DNA from: Leucobacter chromiireducens subsp. solipictus
GTDB lineage: Bacteria; Actinomycetota; Actinomycetes; Actinomycetales; Microbacteriaceae
Reading direction: 5' to 3'
Assembly: GCF_016758195.1 (NCBI RefSeq)
Contig: NZ_QYAC01000008.1
Coordinates: forward strand, 62,001 to 126,000
Length of the DNA: 64,000 nt
In this document: piece by piece, positions 45,537-54,126 of the stretch
Layout of the letters: each line of letters opens with the position of its first letter
Position numbering within the stretch: the first letter of the stretch is position 1
Position numbers and translations under genes: made by a program
Notes under the pieces: model-generated
What the model was told of the DNA's origin: nothing
What the model saw: only the letters and a program-made list of their open reading frames with translations
The model's database searches: none

Positions 45537-46046
45537 ATGACCACTCACACCTCGGTAGCAACCATTCACACCAACCACGGCGATATCGTCATCAACCTGT
45601 TCGGGGACCACGCCCCCAAGACGGTGAAGAACTTCGTCGATCTGGCCCAGAAGGGCTTCTACGACGGCGTCATCTTCCACCGCATCATCCCGAACTTCAT
45701 GATCCAGGGCGGCGACCCCACGGGCACCGGCACCGGCGGCCCCGGCTACAACTTCGACGACGAGATCCACCCGGAGCTCGGCTTCACCCACCCGTACCAG
45801 CTGGCAATGGCAAACGCGGGCAAGCGCCCCGACATGACCGGGCGCCTCGCGGGCACCAACGGCTCGCAGTTCTTCATCACCACGATCGCGCCGGACTGGC
45901 TCAACGGCAAGCACACCATCTTCGGCGAGGTCGCCGACGACGCTTCGAAGGCCGTCGTGGATGCCATTTCCGCGGTGCAGACCGGCGCCATGGATCGCCC
46001 CGTCGAGGACGTCGTGATGACCGGCGTCGACATCGTCGAGGCGTAA
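45537..46046 (+). CDS. ppiA: Peptidyl-prolyl cis-trans isomerase (cyclophilin)
   Basis: A 169-residue cytoplasmic cyclophilin. It contains [42 protein letters not shown] with the catalytic Arg in FHRI, and [13 protein letters not shown] at 45524-45529 lies 7 bases from ATG 45537, so the mRNA may be leaderless, although AGGAG is also present in that gap. It is followed by a rhomboid gene after 5 bases. The 185-base gap upstream (45352-45536) holds the promoters of both divergent genes. Confidence 0.95.
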   Translation: MTTHTSVATIHTNHGDIVINLFGDHAPKTVKNFVDLAQKGFYDGVIFHRIIPNFMIQGGDPTGTGTGGPGYNFDDEIHPELGFTHPYQLAMANAGKRPDMTGRLAGTNGSQFFITTIAPDWLNGKHTIFGEVADDASKAVVDAISAVQTGAMDRPVEDVVMTGVDIVEA

Positions 46047-46051
46047 CGAAC

Positions 46052-46993
46052 ATGGTGGCGAGCGGATCGGGGCCCGCATTCGGCGAGCGCGTCGAATACG
46101 GGCCCGACGACGTCTGCTATCGCCACCCGCGCGTGCACAGCTTCACGCTGTGTCAGCGCTGCGGCCGCACCATCTGTCCCGAGTGCCAGGTGGTGTCGGC
46201 CGTGGGCGTGCTGTGCCCGGAGTGCACGAAGCAGACGCAGCCGAGCACCGCGAAGCGGGCGGCACGTGCCTCGCGGGTCACCGGGCGCCGGATCGCGGCC
46301 TCGGACACCCCGGTGACCTACGGCATCATGATCGCCTGCGCGGTGGTGTTTGTGCTGCAACTCATCACCTCGTACTTCGGTGCCGACGAGGTCACCCGCG
46401 CGCTGTGGTACGCCCCGCTGTACTCCCTGCCGGCTGACGTCCTCCCCGCCGACATGGGCTTTGAGCCGTGGCGCATGTTCACCGCGATGTTCACGCACTC
46501 CACTGGCTTCATCTTCCACATCCTGTTCAATATGTACGCGCTGTGGCTGTTCGGCCGCAACCTGGAGCAGATGATCGGCCGGGTGACGTACCTGGTCCTC
46601 TACCTGTTCGCGGGCGTGGGCGGCTCGCTGGGCGTCATGTACTGGGCCTATGTGTCGCCGGAGACGATCAACGTGCCCACCGTGGGGGCGTCCGGAGCCA
46701 TTTTTGGCGTGCTCGCGGCGACCCTGGTCGCCTTCCGCGCCGCCCGGGTCAATGTGACCTCGCTGGCCGTGCTCCTCGCGATCAACGTCGGGATCGGCTT
46801 CCTGCCGGGCACGAACATCTCGTGGCAGGCGCACCTCGGCGGCATGATCGTGGGTGCCGCCACCATGGGCGTGCTGCTGGCCACGCGCGGACCGCGCCGC
46901 CGCACCGCCCGAATCGCCGCGCTGGTCGCGATCGGGGTGGTGCTCGCGGGGCTGGCCTGCGGCTACCTCGTGGTGATGCCGGCGATCTTCTAG
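46052..46993 (+). CDS. Rhomboid-family intramembrane serine protease with N-terminal zinc ribbon
   Basis: A 313-residue protein. Residues 20-60 carry two Cys pairs (CQRCGRTICPEC, then LCPEC), a B-box-like zinc ribbon common in actinobacterial rhomboids. Six transmembrane helices follow, with HILFNMYALWLFG, the nucleophile in GASGAIFG and the catalytic His in QAHLGGMIVG. It cleaves within membrane segments; the substrate is unknown. Cotranscribed with the cyclophilin gene. Confidence 0.93.
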   Translation: MVASGSGPAFGERVEYGPDDVCYRHPRVHSFTLCQRCGRTICPECQVVSAVGVLCPECTKQTQPSTAKRAARASRVTGRRIAASDTPVTYGIMIACAVVFVLQLITSYFGADEVTRALWYAPLYSLPADVLPADMGFEPWRMFTAMFTHSTGFIFHILFNMYALWLFGRNLEQMIGRVTYLVLYLFAGVGGSLGVMYWAYVSPETINVPTVGASGAIFGVLAATLVAFRAARVNVTSLAVLLAINVGIGFLPGTNISWQAHLGGMIVGAATMGVLLATRGPRRRTARIAALVAIGVVLAGLACGYLVVMPAIF

Positions 46994-47010
46994 CGCGGTT
47001 CCCGGGTTCC

Positions 47011-47048
47011 CGGGCAGACCGCCGCGTTATCGCGCGGGGGTCTGCCCG
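47011..47048. terminator. Bidirectional hairpin between the rhomboid and thiD-tenA genes
   Basis: CGGGCAGACC (47011-47020) pairs with GGTCTGCCCG (47039-47048). The right arm overlaps the 3' end of thiD-tenA. Confidence 0.6.
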
Positions 47049-48568
47049 AAGAACTCGCGTTCCCAGCCGGCCGCGGCGGCAAACGCGCGCCACATTCGCT
47101 CGCGGATCTCCGGCGTCGCGGCCGCAGCGGCCGCGGTGACGTAGCCGATCGCGGTCTCCGTGTCGGCGGCGAACTCGGCGTTGTCATAGGTGGCGATCCA
47201 CTCCGCGTAGGGGTGCTGCGCCGATCGCGCCCGCGCATCGATGTCGCCGTTCACTAGGCGCGCCCCCAGATCCGCGTACATCCAGAAGCACGGCAGCACC
47301 GCCGCCACGGCCTCGGCGTAGCCGCGCGTGCTGGCCGCGAGCAGGTGATTCACGTAGCCGTTGGTCGTCGCCGACGGCAGCGGGGCCGCGCCCGCCCGGT
47401 CGTCCGCGTCGCCGAGGCGTGCGCGGTGCAGTTCGAGCTCACCCATGATCGCGGCGTGCGCGGATCGCGCCCAGAAGCCCTGCTCCTCGGGGCTCGGCGC
47501 GATCTCGGACAGGCGCGCGAGCACTCGGGCGTACGCGCGCAGGTAGATCGAATCCTGCACGACGTACTCGAGGAAGTGCGCGCGATCGAGCGTGCCGTCC
47601 GCGAGGGTGCGGATGAAGCCCAGCGCCTCGGTGTCCGCGCGGATCGCCGCGATGCCGTCCCACCACTCGGCCCGGATCGTCGCCGGACTCGGTGCCGTGT
47701 CGAGGCCGCCACGCTCCCACAGCCCGAAGAAGTGGTGGAGGGGGCCGGAACCGCCGCCGACGCGCAGCTGATCGGCCGCAGCGAGGCTCTCCCGGAGCCA
47801 GGCGCGGGATCGCGCGACGGCCCCCGCCCAGTCACCCGGCGCGCGAGCGAGCCGTGCGGCGATCCCGGCGGAAAGCGAGCACCCCGTGCCGTGCGTATGC
47901 GGGGTTGCGATTCGGGCACCCGGGAACTCGGTCACCGTGCCGTCCGGGGCGACGAGGGCGTCCGGGGCCGCCGCCCCGGCGAGATGCCCGCCCTTCACGA
48001 GCACCCGCACGCGGGATGCCGCGGCGAGGCGGGCCCCCTGCGCGAGCGCCTCCGACCAGCTGCCTGCCACGGCCTCGGCGGTGAGGGCTGCCAGTTCGTG
48101 CAGATTGGGGGTGACGAGGTCGGCGAGCGGGAGCAGCGCGCGCAGCGCCGCGACCGCCTCCGGGGCGAGCAACGGATCACCGCTGGCGGCGATCATCACC
48201 GGATCGAGGATCACGGGGAACGCCGCGAGCGTCGGGCCCTCCCGGTCGGACCCAGCGTCCCCGCGCACCGCCTGGAGCCACTCGGTGACGGTGGTGATGA
48301 CCTCGACGTTCGCGAGCATCCCGATCTTCACCGCATCGATACGCACGTCGTCCGAGACCGCATCCAGCTGTGCCCGGAGAAACCCGGCCTCGGGGATGTG
48401 GACCGCGCGCACCCCGCGGGTATTCTGCGCGACGAGCGCGGTCACCACGGCCATGCCATAGCCGCCTCCGGCGGCGATGGACTTCAGGTCGGCCTGAATG
48501 CCGGCCCCGCCGGTCGGGTCCGTGCCGGCGATGGACAGGACGTTGGGGGTGAGGATCCCGGCGCTCAT
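47027..48568 (-). CDS. thiD: Fused HMP/HMP-P kinase and TenA thiaminase II (ThiD-TenA)
   Basis: A 513-residue fusion. The ThiD part (1-270) phosphorylates HMP and HMP-P: SIAGTDPTGGAGIQADLKSIAA, ILDPVMIAASGDPLL, THGTGCSLSAGIAA. The TenA part (295-510) salvages the pyrimidine from degraded thiamine: RTLADGTLDRAHFLEYVVQDSIYLRAYARVLA and CFWMYADLG. A short linker (RVGGGSGPLHHFFGLWERGG) joins them. Its ATG overlaps the thiE stop (ATGA). It is the last gene of the thiM-thiE-thiD/tenA salvage operon. Confidence 0.93.
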   Translation of the reverse strand: MSAGILTPNVLSIAGTDPTGGAGIQADLKSIAAGGGYGMAVVTALVAQNTRGVRAVHIPEAGFLRAQLDAVSDDVRIDAVKIGMLANVEVITTVTEWLQAVRGDAGSDREGPTLAAFPVILDPVMIAASGDPLLAPEAVAALRALLPLADLVTPNLHELAALTAEAVAGSWSEALAQGARLAAASRVRVLVKGGHLAGAAAPDALVAPDGTVTEFPGARIATPHTHGTGCSLSAGIAARLARAPGDWAGAVARSRAWLRESLAAADQLRVGGGSGPLHHFFGLWERGGLDTAPSPATIRAEWWDGIAAIRADTEALGFIRTLADGTLDRAHFLEYVVQDSIYLRAYARVLARLSEIAPSPEEQGFWARSAHAAIMGELELHRARLGDADDRAGAAPLPSATTNGYVNHLLAASTRGYAEAVAAVLPCFWMYADLGARLVNGDIDARARSAQHPYAEWIATYDNAEFAADTETAIGYVTAAAAAATPEIRERMWRAFAAAAGWEREFFGQTPAR

Positions 48569-49212
48569 CGCGACACCCCCTGCCATGCGGCGCGGAGCTG
48601 CCTCGCCGCAGTCTCCGGATCTGCGGCGGCGCACAGCGCCGACACCACGGCGATGCCGGCGGCACCGGCCGCGCGGAGTGGGCCGACGTCGGAGCGCCGG
48701 ATCCCGCCGATGGCCACGCACGGCAGCGCCGTGGCCGCGGCGAAGTCGCGGAACCCGGGCACTCCGAGCGGGGTCGGATGGTCGGGCTTGGTCACGGTGG
48801 GGCGGATCACGCCGACGCCCAGGTAGTCGACCGTGTGCGCGGGGAGCGCCGCGACGGCGGCGAGATGTGCCGCGGTGTTCGCGGTGAGCCCGACGATCGC
48901 GTCGGGCCCCAGCTCCGCTCGCGCCTGCCGCACGCCGGCGTCGCCCTGCCCCAGGTGCACGCCCGCAACCGGGAGGCCGCGCTCGCGCGCCGCGAGCGCG
49001 ACATCGAGCCGGTCGTTGACGAGCAGGTCCGCCCGTCCGTCGATGACCGTGGCCAGTCGGTCGAGCTCGGCGAGCTGTGCGGACGCCGTCCCGTGCTTGT
49101 CCCGCAGTTGCACCGTGGTGACCCCGCCCTGCACCGCGTGGCGCACGGTGGCCGCGAGGCCGCGGGATCCGCAGAGCGCGGCGTCGGTGACGAGGGTCAG
49201 CGCGGGCCTCAT
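48565..49212 (-). CDS. thiE: Thiamine-phosphate synthase
   Basis: Joins HMP-PP and thiazole phosphate to thiamine phosphate. The 215-residue TIM barrel has [49 protein letters not shown] and CVAIGGI, covering the family motifs. Start ATG 49212 overlaps the thiM stop by four bases. It is translated between thiM and thiD-tenA. Confidence 0.95.
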   Translation of the reverse strand: MRPALTLVTDAALCGSRGLAATVRHAVQGGVTTVQLRDKHGTASAQLAELDRLATVIDGRADLLVNDRLDVALAARERGLPVAGVHLGQGDAGVRQARAELGPDAIVGLTANTAAHLAAVAALPAHTVDYLGVGVIRPTVTKPDHPTPLGVPGFRDFAAATALPCVAIGGIRRSDVGPLRAAGAAGIAVVSALCAAADPETAARQLRAAWQGVSR

Positions 49213-50075
49213 GCTGGGACTCCCGTGGCCAGCGCCGAAGAATCGGCGCGCCCGAAGCGCGCGTCGCGCCGGGCGTTCTCCGGCGTGAGGCGGGCCAGCG
49301 CGTCGAGGAGTGCCGCGGCGAAGCTCCCGGGACCGGCGGCGGTCCGGGCGGCGGCGGTCGCGGCCAGGCCATACAGCGCGTGCGCGGCGGCCACGGCCGT
49401 GGCCGGAGCGTGCTCGCCGCGCACCGCGAGCAGCGCGGCAACGACGGCACCGAGCGCACAGCCACCTCCCGTGACCCGGGTCAGGAGGGGATCCCCGCCC
49501 AGGACGCGGACCGTGGCGTCCGTCGTGTGCACCAGGTCCGCGGGGCCCGAGATCGCGATCACCGCCCCGTGCTGTCGGGCGAGCGCCGCGGCACTGGGGA
49601 GCGCCGCGGCGGGAGCGTCCGCCGAGTCGGTGCCGCGGCCGCCGGACCCGTGCCCGGCGAGCGCCCGCACCTCGGAGGCGTTGCCGCGGACTGCGGTCGG
49701 GCGCTGTGCGAGCAGCTCGTGGGCGAGCGCCGTGCGGATCGGCAGCGTCCCGATCGCCACCGGATCGAGCACCCACGGCGTCCCGGCGGCTCGCGCGCCG
49801 GCCGCGGCCTCGCGCATCGCGTCCCGGTGTTCGGGGGCGGGGGTCCCGAGGTTGATCAGGAGCGCATCGGCGACGCGGGCAAAGACCCCGGCTTCGCCCG
49901 TGATGTCGACCATCGCGGGGGCCGCGCCGAGCGCGAGCAGCGCATTCGCGGTGAAGCCCTGCACCACACCGTTGGTGATGCAGTGGACGAGGGGCGTTCG
50001 CTCGCGAAGCCGCGCGAGGAGATCGGCCGTCACCTCCGCGAGATCCGGCGCGGGCTCGAAAAATGGTGCGTTCAT
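49209..50075 (-). CDS. thiM: Hydroxyethylthiazole kinase
   Basis: Phosphorylates salvaged thiazole. The 288-residue product has [45 protein letters not shown] and the active-site Cys in [13 protein letters not shown]. It is the first gene of the operon and lies directly behind a TPP riboswitch. Together the three genes rebuild thiamine from HMP and thiazole; no de novo thiC or thiG is in this window. Confidence 0.95.
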   Translation of the reverse strand: MNAPFFEPAPDLAEVTADLLARLRERTPLVHCITNGVVQGFTANALLALGAAPAMVDITGEAGVFARVADALLINLGTPAPEHRDAMREAAAGARAAGTPWVLDPVAIGTLPIRTALAHELLAQRPTAVRGNASEVRALAGHGSGGRGTDSADAPAAALPSAAALARQHGAVIAISGPADLVHTTDATVRVLGGDPLLTRVTGGGCALGAVVAALLAVRGEHAPATAVAAAHALYGLAATAAARTAAGPGSFAAALLDALARLTPENARRDARFGRADSSALATGVPA

Positions 50076-50080
50076 TGAGA

Positions 50081-50155
50081 CATCCCTTCGCTCGTGCTAA
50101 CGAGAGCAGGTTCGACGGGTCTGATCTCAGCCGCTGGATGCGGCACCCCGTGTCG
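50081..50155 (-). promoter_or_regulatory. TPP riboswitch (THI element) of thiM
   Basis: On the minus strand the leader contains ACGGGGTGCCGC, GGCTGAGATCAGACCC, GAACCTGCTCTCGTTAGCACGAGCGAAGGGAT in short conserved blocks: the 5' GGGGUGC, CUGAGA and the 3' ACCUG..GUUAG..GCGAAGGGA segments. The GGGA of the 3' block lies about 9 bases before the thiM ATG, so it doubles as ribosome-binding site; closing the aptamer would hide it. TAGGCT at 50165-50170 is the likely -10. Confidence 0.93.
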
Positions 50156-50196
50156 TTGGCAGTCAGCCTAGCCCATGGCGGCCGCGCCGGGGCCCA

Positions 50197-50240
50197 CGTA
50201 CGCCAAAGCCCCCTCCGTACGGAGGGGGCTTTGGCGTACG
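50197..50240. terminator. 44-bp perfect palindrome between crgA and thiM
   Basis: The two 22-base halves are exact reverse complements (starting CGTACGCCAAAGCCCCCTCC), with no spacer. It lies between the end of crgA and the thiM promoter, both on the minus strand, and is the probable crgA terminator although no T-run follows. The remaining 50241-50355 holds no gene, but has a DnaA box and a short palindrome (ACACCGGTGT near 50318). Confidence 0.65.
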
Positions 50241-50280
50241 AACCGGGCCAGGGGGCCGGTATTCCCGGGGTGGGGGGAAG

Positions 50281-50289
50281 TTATCCACA
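50281..50289. other. Isolated perfect DnaA box
   Basis: TTATCCACA in the intergenic region downstream of crgA, far from oriC. A single copy; binding is possible but unproven. Confidence 0.5.
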
Positions 50290-50355
50290 GCCTTGTCCCC
50301 AGCCTGGGGAGGAATTACACCGGTGTGATTCCGAGGGAAAAACGCGTGGCTTGGG

Positions 50356-50631
50356 CTACTTCCACCAGGGGGTCATGAGGAAGCCGACGAGCACGAGGCC
50401 AAAGCCGACGAAGATGTTTGCCTGCCCCAGCGGAGGAACGGGGAGCTGCAGGCTGCCGCTCGTGATGTAGTACAGCACGATCCAGATCAGGCCGAGGAGA
50501 ATGAAGCCGAACATGACTGGCTTGAACCAGACGGGGTTCGGGGCGTCCTTGCGCGCGGCAGCACGTTCTGCCCGATCGCGCTCGAGTTCGCCCGACTGAC
50601 GCTTGCTCACGTTTTTCCCTGCTGCTGCCAT
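50356..50631 (-). CDS. crgA: Cell division protein CrgA
   Basis: A 91-residue actinobacterial divisome protein with a charged N-terminus (KRQSGELERDRAERAAARKD), two transmembrane helices (FKPVMFGFILLGLIWIVLYYI and FVGFGLVLVGFLM) and the conserved PVPPLGQAN between them, ending TPWWK. CrgA bridges FtsZ and late divisome proteins. TAGAAT lies 6 bases before the ATG, indicating a leaderless start. It is divergent from the sortase gene. Confidence 0.95.
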   Translation of the reverse strand: MAAAGKNVSKRQSGELERDRAERAAARKDAPNPVWFKPVMFGFILLGLIWIVLYYITSGSLQLPVPPLGQANIFVGFGLVLVGFLMTPWWK

Positions 50632-50688
50632 GGCTCGATTCTAGCGGGATCCGCGGCGAGACTCAGGCTCGCGATCTAGAATGTCAGC
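50632..50688. promoter_or_regulatory. Divergent leaderless promoters of crgA and the sortase gene
   Basis: TAGAAT occurs on both strands: 50638-50643 (minus, 6 bases from the crgA ATG) and 50677-50682 (plus, 6 bases from the sortase ATG). No Shine-Dalgarno precedes either gene. Confidence 0.6.
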
Positions 50689-51447
50689 ATGTCCCAGACT
50701 CGAGGCGGCCGGAGTCGCCGTCGCAGAGCGCGCCTGAGCCCGCTGACCGTGATCGGTGAGCTGTTGCTCGTCGCCGGCCTGGGGGTGCTCGGCTTCATCG
50801 TCTGGCAGCCGTGGCACACCGGAGTGACGGTCACCGCGAAGCAATCGGAGCTCTCCGCCAGCGACTCCGCGAAGTGGGACGCCGAAGCACGACCGCTGCA
50901 GACCGACGGAATCCCGGTCCCGCCGAAGCCGGCACCCTCCGAGGCCTTCGCCGTGCTTCACGCCCCGGCCTTCGGCACCACCTACGCGAACCGGATCGGT
51001 GAAACCACGGACTGGTGGACGGTGCTCAACCTGGATGAGATGGGCGTCGGTCACTACGAGATGACCCAGCTTCCTGGCGAGCCGGGGAACGTGGCGCTCG
51101 CGGGGCACCGCTCCGGGCCGCTCATCAACTCGTTCCGCGAAGTGATGAACCTCCGCGTCGGCGACCCCATGTTCGTGGAAACCGCCGACGGCTGGTACTC
51201 CTACCGCTTCCGCTCGATCGAGTACGTGCTGCCCGACGAGACCGATGTGCTCAACCCGTTCCCTCGGCTTGAGGGGCAGCCCGGAGTGGACCAGATCCTC
51301 ACCCTCACGACCTGCCACCCGAAGTGGGCGGGCAGCGACGAGCGCGCCATCGCCTACTCCGTGTTCGAGGGCTTCCAAGCCCGTGCGGACGGGCCCCCCG
51401 CGGAGCTGCTCGAACTGAATCCGGCGCTGAAGGGAGCTGCGAGCTAA
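50689..51447 (+). CDS. Class E sortase
   Basis: Cysteine transpeptidase that fixes surface proteins to the cell wall. The 252-residue product has a basic start, one transmembrane helix (TVIGELLLVAGLGVLGFIVW), and the sortase barrel with the catalytic His (VALAGHRSG), Cys in LTLTTCHP and Arg in SDERAIAYSVFE. Class E is typical of actinobacteria near pabA and pknB. The stop overlaps the next start (TAATG). Confidence 0.93.
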   Translation: MSQTRGGRSRRRRARLSPLTVIGELLLVAGLGVLGFIVWQPWHTGVTVTAKQSELSASDSAKWDAEARPLQTDGIPVPPKPAPSEAFAVLHAPAFGTTYANRIGETTDWWTVLNLDEMGVGHYEMTQLPGEPGNVALAGHRSGPLINSFREVMNLRVGDPMFVETADGWYSYRFRSIEYVLPDETDVLNPFPRLEGQPGVDQILTLTTCHPKWAGSDERAIAYSVFEGFQARADGPPAELLELNPALKGAAS

Positions 51448-51605
51448 TGTTCTCGATTCTGTGGCGGTTCTTCCCCGGCCCCGCGTGGCTCCGGGTCATC
51501 GTGCTCTTGGCGGCACTCGCGGCCGTCGTGTACGCGCTCATCACCTATGTCTATCCCTGGGTTGCCCTGCAGCTCCCCGCGCAGGAAGTTACGGTGGGAA
51601 CATGA
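51447..51605 (+). CDS. Small membrane protein between sortase and pabA
   Basis: A 52-residue protein with one transmembrane helix (VIVLLAALAAVVYALITYVYPWVAL). Its start overlaps the sortase stop (TAATG) and its stop overlaps pabA (ATGA), so it is translated with both. A protein of this size at this place is common in related actinobacteria; its role is unknown. Confidence 0.75.
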   Translation: MFSILWRFFPGPAWLRVIVLLAALAAVVYALITYVYPWVALQLPAQEVTVGT

Positions 51606-52234
51606 CCCGCATTCTTGTCATCGACAACTACGACAGCTTCGTCTACACCCTCAACGGGTACCTGCAGCAGTTGGGTGCGTCGACGCGGGTGATCCGCAAT
51701 GACGAACTCACCGCCGGCGATCTCGAGCAGCTGCTCGCAGAGTTCGACGGCGTGCTGATCTCACCCGGCCCTGGCACCCCCAGCGACGCCGGCGTCTCGA
51801 TCGCGATGGTGGGGATCGCCCTGCGCACCGGGATCCCCGTGCTGGGTGTGTGCCTCGGACACCAGGCCATCGCCGAGGCGCTGGGTGCGACGGTCACCCA
51901 CGCCGAGGAGCTCATGCACGGCAAGGTGTCGCGGGTGCGGCACACGCACGACGCGTTCTTCCGGGACGTCCCGGAAGAGTTCAACGCGACCCGGTATCAC
52001 TCGCTCGCCGTGGTGCGCGAGACGGTGCCCGAGACACTGGTGATCACCGCGGAGACCGCGGGCGGCATCGTGATGGCGCTGCGGCACCGCGAGCTCCCGA
52101 TCTACGGGGTGCAGTACCACCCGGAATCGGTGCTCACGGAGGGCGGCTATCAGCAACTGGGCAACTGGCTCGGGGCCGTCGGGCTGCCGAACGCGGCCGA
52201 GATCGCGCGCTCACTCACGCCGCTGATGCGGTGA
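51602..52234 (+). CDS. pabA: Glutamine amidotransferase of anthranilate/aminodeoxychorismate synthase
   Basis: Class I glutamine amidotransferase (210 residues) that supplies ammonia to chorismate-using synthases. It has IDNYDSFVYTLNGYL, ISPGPGTP, the nucleophile Cys in GVCLGHQAIAEALG and the His-x-Glu in YGVQYHPESVLTE. At this crgA-sortase-pknB locus it is usually annotated PabA (folate), but TrpG activity cannot be excluded; no synthase large subunit is nearby. Confidence 0.88.
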   Translation: MTRILVIDNYDSFVYTLNGYLQQLGASTRVIRNDELTAGDLEQLLAEFDGVLISPGPGTPSDAGVSIAMVGIALRTGIPVLGVCLGHQAIAEALGATVTHAEELMHGKVSRVRHTHDAFFRDVPEEFNATRYHSLAVVRETVPETLVITAETAGGIVMALRHRELPIYGVQYHPESVLTEGGYQQLGNWLGAVGLPNAAEIARSLTPLMR

Positions 52235-52259
52235 CGCGGTGACGCGGTGACGCGGTGAC
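52228..52259 (+). repeat. 8-bp tandem repeat over the pabA stop codon
   Basis: Four exact copies of GCGGTGAC. The first copy contains the TGA stop of pabA. Copy-number change would not alter the protein because the first TGA ends translation. Confidence 0.85.
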
Positions 52260-52272
52260 GCACTGAGCGTCA

Positions 52273-52320
52273 GATGCGCGAGGGGCCAGACACCGACCGG
52301 TGCCTGGCCCCTCGCGCATC
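52273..52320. terminator. Bidirectional terminator between pabA and pknB
   Basis: Perfect 17-bp stem (52273-52289 with 52304-52320) with a loop that can itself form CACCG/CGGTG. It separates convergent genes. Confidence 0.88.
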
Positions 52321-52350
52321 CGCAGCAGGCGGTCGAGCCGGCGCGGGGCG

Positions 52351-54066
52351 TTAGCCCGTGCAGTACTTCATTTCGAGCCCCGAGCCCTGGGCCTGCTGCC
52401 CGACCACCGACTGCTCGAGGATCGGATACCCGGCCTGTGCGGGGCAGTTGTTGATGGGCGTCTGCGTGATGCTCAGCCCGAGGCCATCCAGCAGCGAGCT
52501 GGCCACGTCCATCGGCTGCCCGGTGATGTCGGGAACCAGGACGAGGCCGCTCGACACGGTGAGGTCCACGCTCTTGCCGGACTCCAGTTTCGAGCCGACC
52601 TCGGGGGTGACCGCGAGCACGCGGCCCTCGGCCTCAAGCGGGTTGTCCTCGGTGGTGACGACGCCGATGGTGAGCCCGAGATCCTCGATCGCCTTCGTGT
52701 ATTCCTCGAGCGACATCCGAGAGAAGTCCGGGATCTCCGCGGACTCGGGGCCGGTCGAGATATAGATCGTGACGGCATCGCCCGGGCTCAACACGATTCC
52801 GGACTCCGGGTCGCTGGAGATCACGTGGCCGGCCGCGGTCGTGTCACTCGTCTGCTCGACGGGCAAGGCGACGAGATCCTTGGAACGCAGCAACTCGATC
52901 GCCTCAGCGCGCTCCAGATCCACGAGCGCCGGGATCTCGCGGGACGAATCCGGGAGGAACTGCTTCGGCGCGAGCGTGACGAGCCAGAACACGACGGCGA
53001 TGATGACGGCGCCGATCGTGAGGATCGCGGCCCAGGTCCACATCACCGGAGGCCGGCTCTGCGTACGTGATCCGCCGCCCCCCTCGGCGAGCTGGCGCAG
53101 AGCGAGGTCGGACTCCGAGACTTCCTCGCCGCCGGAGAACAGGACGGTGTCCTGCTGCTGGAGGTCGAGTTTCGGCATCGTGCCGTTCGCCGCGAGACGC
53201 AGGGCCTCACGGAACTCCGACGCGGACTGGAAGCGTTTTGCGCGATCCTTCGCGAGACCATACAGCACCACGCGATCGAGTTCCGGGGTGACCTCGGGGT
53301 TCTGCTCGCTCGGCGGCTTCGGGCGCTCGCTGACGTGCTGGTACGCCACGGCTACCGCGCTGTCGCCGCGGAACGGGACCACGCCGGTGAGGAGCTCGAA
53401 CAGGAGCACCGCGGTGGAGTACAGGTCGGTGCGCGCGTCGATCGCCTCGCCCTTGGCCTGCTCGGGCGAGAAGTAGGCGGCGGTGCCCAGGATGGCGGTG
53501 GTCTGCTGCAGCGTCGATGAGGTCTCGGAGACGGCGCGTGCGATGCCGAAGTCCATCACCTTGACCTGACCGTTCTGGGTCACCATGATGTTTGCGGGCT
53601 TGATATCGCGATGCACGATCCCGGCGCGGTGCGAGTATTCGAGCGCGGTGAGCACCGAGTCGACGATCCGGGCAGCCTCGGACGAGGAGAGCTTGCGCTC
53701 CGCCATGATCTCGCGCAGGTTGCGCCCCTCGACGTACTCCATCACGATGAACGGCAGACGTTTCGGGCCGTCCGCGGTCTGGATCAGGTCGTCGCCAGCG
53801 TCGAACACGCGCACCACCGTCGGGTGCGCCATGCGCGAGGCCGACTGCGCCTCCTGGCGGAAGCGAGACCGAAACTGGTCGTCCCCCGCGAGGTCGGCCT
53901 TCATCACCTTGATGGCGACCTGGCGTCCGAGCTTCGTGTCAGTGCCGCGGTAGACGGTCGCCATGCCGCCCTGCCCCACGAACTCCCCGATGGCGTAGCG
54001 CCCGGCGAGAATGCGCTGCTCGCCGTTATCTGCCGTCTCGGGCATAGTCACCTCTTCCGTGCTCAT
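52351..54066 (-). CDS. pknB: Serine/threonine protein kinase PknB with PASTA domains
   Basis: A 571-residue transmembrane kinase. The kinase domain (about 20-285) has GQGGMATVYRG, VAIKVMK, catalytic HRDIKPANIM, DFGIARA, and an activation loop with several Ser/Thr (ETSSTLQQTTAILGT). A transmembrane helix (WTWAAILTIGAVIIAVVFWLVTL) follows, then about three extracellular PASTA repeats (e.g. IPALVDLERAEAIELLRSKDL, IPDFSRMSLEEYTKAIEDLGL, VPDITGQPMDVASSLLDGLGL) that bind peptidoglycan fragments or lipid II. It ends the fhaA-to-pknB operon, 60 bases after pknA. Confidence 0.96.
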   Translation of the reverse strand: MSTEEVTMPETADNGEQRILAGRYAIGEFVGQGGMATVYRGTDTKLGRQVAIKVMKADLAGDDQFRSRFRQEAQSASRMAHPTVVRVFDAGDDLIQTADGPKRLPFIVMEYVEGRNLREIMAERKLSSSEAARIVDSVLTALEYSHRAGIVHRDIKPANIMVTQNGQVKVMDFGIARAVSETSSTLQQTTAILGTAAYFSPEQAKGEAIDARTDLYSTAVLLFELLTGVVPFRGDSAVAVAYQHVSERPKPPSEQNPEVTPELDRVVLYGLAKDRAKRFQSASEFREALRLAANGTMPKLDLQQQDTVLFSGGEEVSESDLALRQLAEGGGGSRTQSRPPVMWTWAAILTIGAVIIAVVFWLVTLAPKQFLPDSSREIPALVDLERAEAIELLRSKDLVALPVEQTSDTTAAGHVISSDPESGIVLSPGDAVTIYISTGPESAEIPDFSRMSLEEYTKAIEDLGLTIGVVTTEDNPLEAEGRVLAVTPEVGSKLESGKSVDLTVSSGLVLVPDITGQPMDVASSLLDGLGLSITQTPINNCPAQAGYPILEQSVVGQQAQGSGLEMKYCTG

Positions 54067-54126
54067 GGGACTGTCTCCAAGTTTATCGGGATCGGGCGGG
54101 CAGGTGCGGGAGGCGGGCGGCGAGGA

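Noticed and set aside
47345-48826. A 493-codon plus-strand frame opposite thiD-tenA
   Set aside because: The minus-strand product has full ThiD and TenA motifs in a coupled operon; the plus-strand product is Arg/Gly/Ala-rich without domains.
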